A stretch of 64,000 nt of DNA from Mikania micrantha. Its lineage: Eukaryota; Streptophyta; Magnoliopsida; Asterales; Asteraceae. Location of the stretch: the NCBI GenBank assembly GCA_009363875.1, contig CM018690.1, forward strand, positions 1,724,788-1,788,787, written 5' to 3'. Positions 58,131 through 64,000 of this stretch are shown here, one piece after another. Within the stretch, counting starts at the first letter, position 1. The number at the start of each line of letters is the position of its first letter. The translations under genes were made by a program, and so were the position numbers. Below the pieces are notes generated by a model, which was given only the letters and a program-made list of their open reading frames with translations, made no database searches and was not told where the DNA came from.

Positions 58131-58300
58131 AATCGACAGGTGATGTAGTGTATAGTTAGTCTTCAGTAGTTTTCTTATTGTTTGTAAAAGTCTGGTGAGT
58201 AGTTTACTCATCAGAGGTTTTAGTATTTTGTATTTCAGTAGTTTCAGTATTTGTACTTCAGTAGTTTTGTTCTTCAGTAGTTGTAGAGTTTGTCTTCAGA

Positions 58301-58500
58301 TGTTAAAGACATTCTCAGTCGTTTAGTTAATTTCAGTTGTTTTGTTTTGTCTGTTAGATGTCAACATCATGTGACATCATCAGACGTCACTGCCTTCTAT
58401 ATATAGGCAGTTGACATGATTGTAATGTAACGAAGTTAATCAATTGAATGAGATATTCCTTTTACAGAAAACTTTCTCTCTCTATAACAAACTTGCGTTA
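58301..58500 (+). repeat. Copia 5' LTR, partial
   Basis: Starts at about TGTTAAAG (58301) and has ACGTCAC-type motifs, TATATATA inside ACTGCC/GGCAGT (58389-58411), and a CTCTCTCT stretch. No primer site follows; the sequence passes into mid-gag, so the LTR end, primer site and gag start are deleted. The left boundary is tentative because TCAGTAGTT repeats precede it. Confidence 0.5.
58389..58411 (+). promoter_or_regulatory. TATA box of the copia LTR in an inverted repeat
   Basis: ACTGCC (58389-58394), TTCTATATATA, GGCAGT (58406-58411): perfect 6-bp arms. TGACATCATCAGACGTCAC lies just upstream. Confidence 0.55.
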
Positions 58501-58553
58501 CTGTTTGATTGAACTTGTTCTTACTTTACTTATGATTGCGTTACTTTACTTAA

Positions 58554-59564
58554 TTAAATGAGGATGACTCTTGTCAGGATAATGTCTTATTTGAGATTAA
58601 TCCTGATGAACATGTTTCAAATGTTTTAAAATTACACTTAATTGAATCAGATGGGGATAGTGTTGGTGAAAATGATGCAAGAATTTTGATAAGTCAAAGT
58701 CATTCTTCAGCAGTTGTTGAAAAAGCTGATAATGCAACAACTGATGTTGGTAAATGTGTTGAGACACAAGTGCTGAAAAATAACTCTTCAGATGTTGTCA
58801 AAACATCAGCTGTTGTCAATTTGACTACAAATACTGATGCCTTAGATGTTCTGATGAACAAACAATCTGTTTCTAAGTCATCAGTACTTGTAGACAATCA
58901 CAAAGAAAGGAAGAAGAGGGTGCCTTGTGATATTTGTAGGTTGTTTAATCATTCAACTGATGAATGCTGGTACAGAAAAGGTTCAAAATTCAATAAAATC
59001 AAGAATAAAAACAAGAATATACTTAAAATGAAAAATGCATTCAGTTCAAAATTTGTACCAGAATCATCAGTTGTTTCAAAATCTGGAAAATCAGTACAAG
59101 GAAATACTTCAAGTCAATTCAAGAAAGGAAAAGAAATTGTTCCAGATTCAGGGAAACAACACTTGAAAACATCTATTTTAACTACAGACACAAAACTGAT
59201 CAACAAGAAAAATAAAAAATCAAGTCCTGATGTGTCTGATGAAATCAAGCTTTTAACTCAAACTCATAATCAACTGATGCTAATGATGCAACAACTGATA
59301 GGAAGGGTCAATATGGCAGAGGCATCTGTTGATTCATTTCATAAGAAGAAATCAAAATCAAAAGTCAAACCAAAAATTTTGATAAGAATGCTTCAAGTGT
59401 TGCTTCAACTGATAATGCTAGTTCTGTTTCTTCAAATGTTAACAGACCCAAAACCAAAATGGTTTGGGTCCAAAAGTCTAACTGAGTGTGTTGTTGTATG
59501 CAGGGTCCTTCAGCATGCCAAAGTAGCATCTGGTATGTTGATAGTGGAGGATCCATGCATATGA
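58554..59564 (+). pseudogene. Copia gag, C-terminal part
   Basis: Open from 58554 without a proper start (upstream is LTR), so the capsid half is missing. It is rich in S, D, V and K and contains CDICRLFNHSTDECWYRK, a CCHC-like knuckle with longer spacing than usual. After KVKPK (about 59376) the pol-frame continuation (NFDKNASSVAS…RPKTKMVWVQKSN) reads better than the gag frame; a run of five A marks the shift. That frame meets TGA at 59483-59485, directly before pol. Confidence 0.75.
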
Positions 59565-62500
59565 CTGGGAGCAGATCTCTTCTTCATAACTATTTCACTG
59601 GAAGGAGAGGATTTGTGTCCTTTGGTAATGATGCTAAGGGGTATATCATAGGTAAAGGTGTAGTCACTAATGGTGAGATTAGGTTTGATGATGTTAATCA
59701 TGTTGAGAATCTTAAGTACAATCTGCTGAGTGTTAGTCAAATGTGTGATAAGGGTCATGTGTCTCTCTTCACTAAGCAAGATTGTAGGATTTTATCTTCT
59801 GATGTGATGCCTTTGATTAGCAAAGTGTTAGATGAGTATACACTTCTTAAGGCTAACAGAGTGGGAAAGGTATATGCCTTTGATCTTTCTAAGAAAATCT
59901 CTATCAAAGGTCATCCTTGTTTATTTTCTAAGGCCTCTTTCAAGGAATCAAATCTGTGGCATAGAAGATTAGGTCATGTGAACATTAAGAACATGAATCA
60001 ACTGGTGAAACATGGTTTGGTTAGAGGTCTTCCTTTAAAGGATTTTAGTTGTGATGAAAACTGTTCTGCATGCTTGAAAGGAAAGCAACACAAAGTCTCT
60101 TTTCCTTCAATTGGAGATTCCAAATCCACTGGTTGTTTACAACTGTTACACATGGATCTGTTTGGTCCAGTGCAGATAATGTCTATGGCAAAGAAGAAGT
60201 ATTGTCTAGTTATTGTTGATGACTATTCAAAGTTTGTCTGGACTTTCTTCTTACACTCAAAAGGTGAGGTTGCCAAGGCTATTATCAATTTTGTGTTGTA
60301 TGCTGAAAAGCTGTATTCTCTTTCTATCAAGTGTGTTAGGAGTGACAATGGCACTGAATTCAGAAATCATCTTCTTGATGAATTTTATCAGTCAAAGGGA
60401 ATTCAGAGACAGTATAGCATTCCCAGATCTCCTGAACAGAATGGAGTGGTAGAAAGGAAGAATCGGACCCTGATTGAAGCTGCCAGAACAATGCTTGCTG
60501 ATTCTGGTTTACCTCTCACATTCTGGGCAGAAGCTGTTAACACAGCTTGCTATGTGCAAAACAGAGTTTTGGTGAATCAAAGATGGTTGAAGACTCCATA
60601 TGAAATCCTTCATTCTTTAACTCCTTTGATTTCCTTCTTCAGAGCTTTTGGGTGTCCTTGTTTCATTCTCAACACCAAAGATCAACTTACCAAGTTTGAT
60701 TCCAAAGTTGATGCAGGATACTTTGTTGGATATTCTTCAACATGCAAGGCATATAGAGTGTTCAATTGTAGAACAAAGACTGTAGAAGAAACTCTTCATG
60801 TCAAATTCAATGAATGTCCTAAAGATTCCATTCCTCAGAATCCTGCTGAGATGTTTGATCTGAATATCTTGCAACATGATTTTCATGTTGAGAATAGTGG
60901 TGTAGAAGATGAAGTTCTTCCAGCTGATCCACCACCAGCTTCTAATGCAACATCACAAGGAATTTCAGATGATGAAGATGCAAGTACTCATTTGTTCAGA
61001 TTCAGTGACAATATGTCCACATCTACCAAATCTGATGCTCCTTCTGCTTCAGCAATCCCACTCACTACAAATGCTGATGAAATTCTGGCATCTTCTAAAT
61101 CCTTTGAAATTCCTGCTGCTGTACATCCTGAATCTTCTTCAACTGCTGCATCAGTTCCTCCAGCAAACACTTGCACTGATCTCATTCCATATCAAGAACT
61201 GAAGGATCATCCATTATCTCAAGTTCTTGGTGATATTTCTGCAGGTGTTTCAACAAGAAGTCAATTATCTAACTTTTGTCTTTATGCTTTGTTTGTCAGT
61301 CAACAAGAGCCAAAGAATTACCACATAGCACTTAGAGATATTGGCTGGGTGGAGGCAATGCAGTTGGAATTATTGCAATTCAAAAAGCAACAGGTTTGGG
61401 AGCTGGTTTCTTTACCTCCAGGTAAGTGTGCAATAGGCACAAAATGGGTGTTTAGGAATAAAACAGATGAAAAAGGTCAAATCATTAAAAACAAAGCTAG
61501 ACTGGTTGTACAGGGGTTTTGTCAGGAAGAAGGTATTGATTATGATGAAACTTTTGCCCCTGTAGCCAGATTAGAAGCAATTAGGCTGTTTTTAGCATAT
61601 GCTGCCTTACATAAACTTAAAGTTTTTCAAATGGATGTCAAAAGTGCTTTCTTATATGGCAAAATAAAAGAGGAAGTGTATGTGTGTCAACCTCCAGGCT
61701 TTGAGGACAATAAACATCCTGATTGGGTGTACAAGCTTGATAAAGCTCTTTATGGGCTGAAACAAGCACCTAGAGCCTGGTATGACACATTATCCACTTT
61801 TCTTCTAAAAAATAATTTCACTAGAGGCTCCATTGATCAAACTTTATTCATAAAGAATGTAAGTCAGCATAAGCTACTTGTTCAAATTTATGTTGATGAC
61901 ATTATATTTGCTTCATCTGACCCAAAGTTGTGTGATGATTTCACTAAACTTATGACTACAAATTTTGAAATGAGTGCTATGGGGGAGTTACAGTTTTTCT
62001 TGGGTCTTCAAATCAAACAAAAACCTGATGGAATTTTCATTCACCAATCAAAATACACAAAAGAGCTTTTAAAGAAATTTGAGTTGCAAAACTGTAAGCC
62101 ATGTTCCAACCCCATGAGCACCACCACACAACTTGATGCAGATCTGAAAGGTACTTCAGTGGATGAAACTCTTTATAGATGTATGATTGGATCTTTAATG
62201 TATCTAACTGCATCCAGGCCAGACATTATGTTTGCCACATGTGTTTGTGCTAGATTTCAGGCTGCACCCAAAGAGTCTCATTTGATTGCTGTGAAAAGAA
62301 TTTTCAGATACTTGCAAGGTACTCAATTCCTGGGAATATGGTACTCCACTGGACAATCCTGCAAGCTGGTTGCTTTTTCAGATAGTGACTATGCAGGATG
62401 CAAACTCTCAAGAAAATCTACTTCTGGTGGGTGTCAGTTTCTAGGAAATTGCTTGGTTTCTTGGCAAAGTAAGAAGCAAACTTCTGTAGCCACCTCCACT

Positions 62501-62833
62501 GCTGAAGCTGAGTACATTGCTGCTGCAAGTTGCACTTCCCAAATTCTCTGGCTTCAGTCTCAACTCCTGGACTATGGCATCAAAGAACTGAAGACACCAT
62601 TGTTAATGGATAGTGCTTCAGCTCTTTGTATTGTCAAGAATCCAGTTCAGCACTCTAGGACTAAACACATTGAGATCAGACATCACTTTATAAGAGATTG
62701 TTTTGAAAAAGGTCTGATTGATCCCAAATTTGTTCCTAGTGCTGATGAGCTTGCTGACATTTTTACTAAGCCTTTAGACACATCCACTTTTCAAAATTTA
62801 GTTCTCAGGCTTGGTATGTTACAACTTGAATAG
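59486..62833 (+). CDS. Copia pol polyprotein: protease, integrase, RT, RNase H
   Basis: 1115 codons with no interruption. The frame opens right after TGA (59483-59485) with no ATG (first codon GTG), so expression needs readthrough or shift from gag. Protease has VDSG at about residue 19. A pre-integrase domain (WHRRLGHVN) is followed by integrase with D224, D287, E323 (35 residues between the last two). Reverse transcriptase has YVDD at 802-805. RNase H has SDSDYAGC and STAEAEY, and the frame ends FTKPLDTSTFQNLVLRLG. The domain order integrase before RT is diagnostic for Ty1/copia. The linker between integrase and RT is rich in S, A and P. It looks catalytically intact, but the element lacks a complete 5' end. 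Confidence 0.95.
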   Translation: MCCCMQGPSACQSSIWYVDSGGSMHMTGSRSLLHNYFTGRRGFVSFGNDAKGYIIGKGVVTNGEIRFDDVNHVENLKYNLLSVSQMCDKGHVSLFTKQDCRILSSDVMPLISKVLDEYTLLKANRVGKVYAFDLSKKISIKGHPCLFSKASFKESNLWHRRLGHVNIKNMNQLVKHGLVRGLPLKDFSCDENCSACLKGKQHKVSFPSIGDSKSTGCLQLLHMDLFGPVQIMSMAKKKYCLVIVDDYSKFVWTFFLHSKGEVAKAIINFVLYAEKLYSLSIKCVRSDNGTEFRNHLLDEFYQSKGIQRQYSIPRSPEQNGVVERKNRTLIEAARTMLADSGLPLTFWAEAVNTACYVQNRVLVNQRWLKTPYEILHSLTPLISFFRAFGCPCFILNTKDQLTKFDSKVDAGYFVGYSSTCKAYRVFNCRTKTVEETLHVKFNECPKDSIPQNPAEMFDLNILQHDFHVENSGVEDEVLPADPPPASNATSQGISDDEDASTHLFRFSDNMSTSTKSDAPSASAIPLTTNADEILASSKSFEIPAAVHPESSSTAASVPPANTCTDLIPYQELKDHPLSQVLGDISAGVSTRSQLSNFCLYALFVSQQEPKNYHIALRDIGWVEAMQLELLQFKKQQVWELVSLPPGKCAIGTKWVFRNKTDEKGQIIKNKARLVVQGFCQEEGIDYDETFAPVARLEAIRLFLAYAALHKLKVFQMDVKSAFLYGKIKEEVYVCQPPGFEDNKHPDWVYKLDKALYGLKQAPRAWYDTLSTFLLKNNFTRGSIDQTLFIKNVSQHKLLVQIYVDDIIFASSDPKLCDDFTKLMTTNFEMSAMGELQFFLGLQIKQKPDGIFIHQSKYTKELLKKFELQNCKPCSNPMSTTTQLDADLKGTSVDETLYRCMIGSLMYLTASRPDIMFATCVCARFQAAPKESHLIAVKRIFRYLQGTQFLGIWYSTGQSCKLVAFSDSDYAGCKLSRKSTSGGCQFLGNCLVSWQSKKQTSVATSTAEAEYIAAASCTSQILWLQSQLLDYGIKELKTPLLMDSASALCIVKNPVQHSRTKHIEIRHHFIRDCFEKGLIDPKFVPSADELADIFTKPLDTSTFQNLVLRLGMLQLE

Positions 62834-63393
62834 GTTAGTGTTTAAATGAATAAAATGTTAAATATCCTTTTAAAATTCCAAAAATATTTTTTTTATCTTG
62901 ACACATTTTGATATTTTCAGTACATACTGATACATATCAAAAGTACTGATTCAAGAACAGTTATGACCTTTTCTAATACTCTAAGTTACAAGTACTGATG
63001 AGTATTGATTCACTAAGTACTGAAGGTCAAACATTACTCACAAAGTTCTGATGAACAAATTGTTTACAAGTTCTGATGAACACATTGTTCAAAAGTTCTG
63101 ATGAACAAAATTTCCACAAAGTTCTGATGAACAAATTGTTTACAAGTTCTGATGAACACATTGTTCACAAGTTTTGATGAACAAAATTTCCAAAAAGTCT
63201 GATGAACAACTGATGAAAACAACTGATGAACAAAACTGTCGACAACACCTGATGAGTAATTTTACTCTTCAGTTGTTTTAACTTCTGTTGTTTTCTCTAT
63301 TTAACTCAACCTTCTTCAGTTGTTTCATTATCACCTTCTCAGAACTTTTCATCTTTTTTCAAAACCTATTTTCCCTCTTTCATCTCTGCTTCC
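62834..63393 (+). other. Region between pol and third ORF, with short tandem repeat
   Basis: After pol an A/T-rich stretch with TACTGAT repeats; then about eight imperfect 25-30-bp units CAAGTTCTGATGAACA…TTGTT (63020-63250). TCTATTTAAC near 63297 and a CT-rich stretch precede the third ORF and look like an internal promoter and leader. No protein seen. Confidence 0.6.
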
Positions 63394-64000
63394 ATGGCTG
63401 CTCTTACTTTGAAACCGCGTCACAATTCGATTGCCTACTTGACCAAATCTTCATTCTGGTCCAAGTTTGATGAAGCAGTGGATTTGATGAACTCCTCTCA
63501 ATTCAAAATTGCTTTTCTCATCAATCCGACTCTGTATGTCGAATCCATTCATCAATTTTGGATGAATGTTGAACTGGTAAATGTTGGAACTGGAGTCCTA
63601 TCTCTTCGATCAACAGTCAATGGTCACAACATCCATATTAGTCCAGCTGAGCTAAGGGATGTTCTTCAACTGGACGATGCCAACCTTGTCGCTCAGTTCC
63701 CTAAAAGTGTCACTGACCTCTGTTTTACAAGTCATGAATACCAGGGCGACTTAAGTGATTCCACACTTTTCAAGAAGCACTTCAATGACCCAGAGCGCTT
63801 GATATTCCATATGATCAACATCTGCTTGGCTCCGAAGTCTTCTTCATGGGATCAAATGTCTTCTCGATGGCAACAGGTATTGTATTCTATCCTAGAATCT
63901 CAAAAGCTAAATTTTTCTCAAATACTCTTTTCTGAATTAACTGAACATGCTGGTAAGCCTGTTTCTTCTAGATGGCTACTCTATCCACGTTTTATCATGG
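63394..64000 (+). CDS. Third ORF downstream of copia pol, partial at window edge
   Basis: Open from ATG at 63394 (CTTCCATGGCT, a strong plant start context) to the window end, at least 202 codons with no stop. It begins MAALTLKPRHNSIAYLTKSS. It holds FWMNVELVNVG, VNGHNIHISPAELRDVLQLD and FHMINICLAP blocks. The pattern (FW, then V-G-I-S, then a small α/β-like part) resembles the N-terminal domain called putative plant transposon protein, which accompanies many plant retroelements; this is a recollection and could not be checked. No signal peptide or membrane segment is visible in this part. It sits where SIRE elements have their envelope-like ORF, but it has its own ATG and apparently its own promoter. 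It could also be a separate captured gene. Confidence 0.65.
   Translation, partial: MAALTLKPRHNSIAYLTKSSFWSKFDEAVDLMNSSQFKIAFLINPTLYVESIHQFWMNVELVNVGTGVLSLRSTVNGHNIHISPAELRDVLQLDDANLVAQFPKSVTDLCFTSHEYQGDLSDSTLFKKHFNDPERLIFHMINICLAPKSSSWDQMSSRWQQVLYSILESQKLNFSQILFSELTEHAGKPVSSRWLLYPRFIM

Larger units (their letters stand above)
58301..64000 (+). mobile_element. Ty1/copia element, SIRE/Maximus-like, runs off window
   Basis: Partial 5' LTR, truncated gag, full pol, tandem repeat and a third ORF, all on +. RT and RNase H motifs (ASRPDIMFATCVCARFQ, KRIFRYLQGTQ) are of SIRE type. SIRE elements are known for an extra envelope-like ORF after pol, which matches this layout. Confidence 0.8.

Noticed and set aside
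1..64000. Host genes, tRNA or rRNA genes
   Set aside because: No host protein, tRNA cloverleaf or rRNA sequence was recognised; every coding region belongs to a retroelement.

Overview
The window looks like plant nuclear heterochromatin made almost entirely of LTR retrotransposons. No host gene, rRNA or tRNA gene was found. The evidence for a plant is Ty3/gypsy polyproteins of Tekay/Del (chromovirus) type, a SIRE/Maximus-like Ty1/copia element, initiator-Met-tRNA primer sites (TGGTATCAGAGC), GGCCCA clusters and plant-type splice signals. Style and families suggest a daisy-family (Asteraceae) genome, but that is an inference.

Layout from oldest to youngest layer. (0) The right end (57673-64000) holds a copia element on +: partial 5' LTR, 5'-truncated gag, intact pol, and a third ORF running off the window; an inverted capsid-gag fragment lies before it. 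(1) A gypsy family here called Z lies on -: a 3' pol fragment (52880-54067), one LTR now in three pieces (49128-52879, 45040-45119, 4772-5230), then a second internal region (1-4771). (2) Z is interrupted by solo LTR X (45120-49122, TSD TATTG), by a truncated X-like LTR (5231-7182) and by a non-autonomous complex (7183-45039). The complex has the order LTR A, int1, LTR B, int2, LTR C/D, with about 4.66-kb LTRs around 1.8-kb internal regions that encode only a nucleocapsid-like protein. (3) Element 1, an intact Tekay-like element (21619-41960, TSD ATGTA), sits inside the third LTR. (4) Element 2 (21905-32440, minus strand, TSD GGCGG) sits inside the 5' LTR of element 1. A further LTR, Y (54068-57672), joins Z pol sequence to copia gag.

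The most unusual signals lie in the long LTRs. Different families share a predicted spliced leader: a 68-78-nt internal exon, a GTGAGT donor followed by a short hairpin whose stem pairs co-vary between families, and a sequence complementary to the donor placed 38-43 nt before the acceptor. Several promoters have a TATA box within or beside a short inverted repeat. The transcribed LTR parts carry family-specific motif arrays (CGAACC, or TCGATA in Z) and family-specific tandem repeats inside the predicted intron. Element 2 also has a leader reading frame upstream of gag that encodes an acidic/proline-rich part, a coiled coil and a C-terminal membrane anchor.

All boundaries, copy comparisons and splice predictions were read by eye. 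No alignment, database search or RNA data were available.
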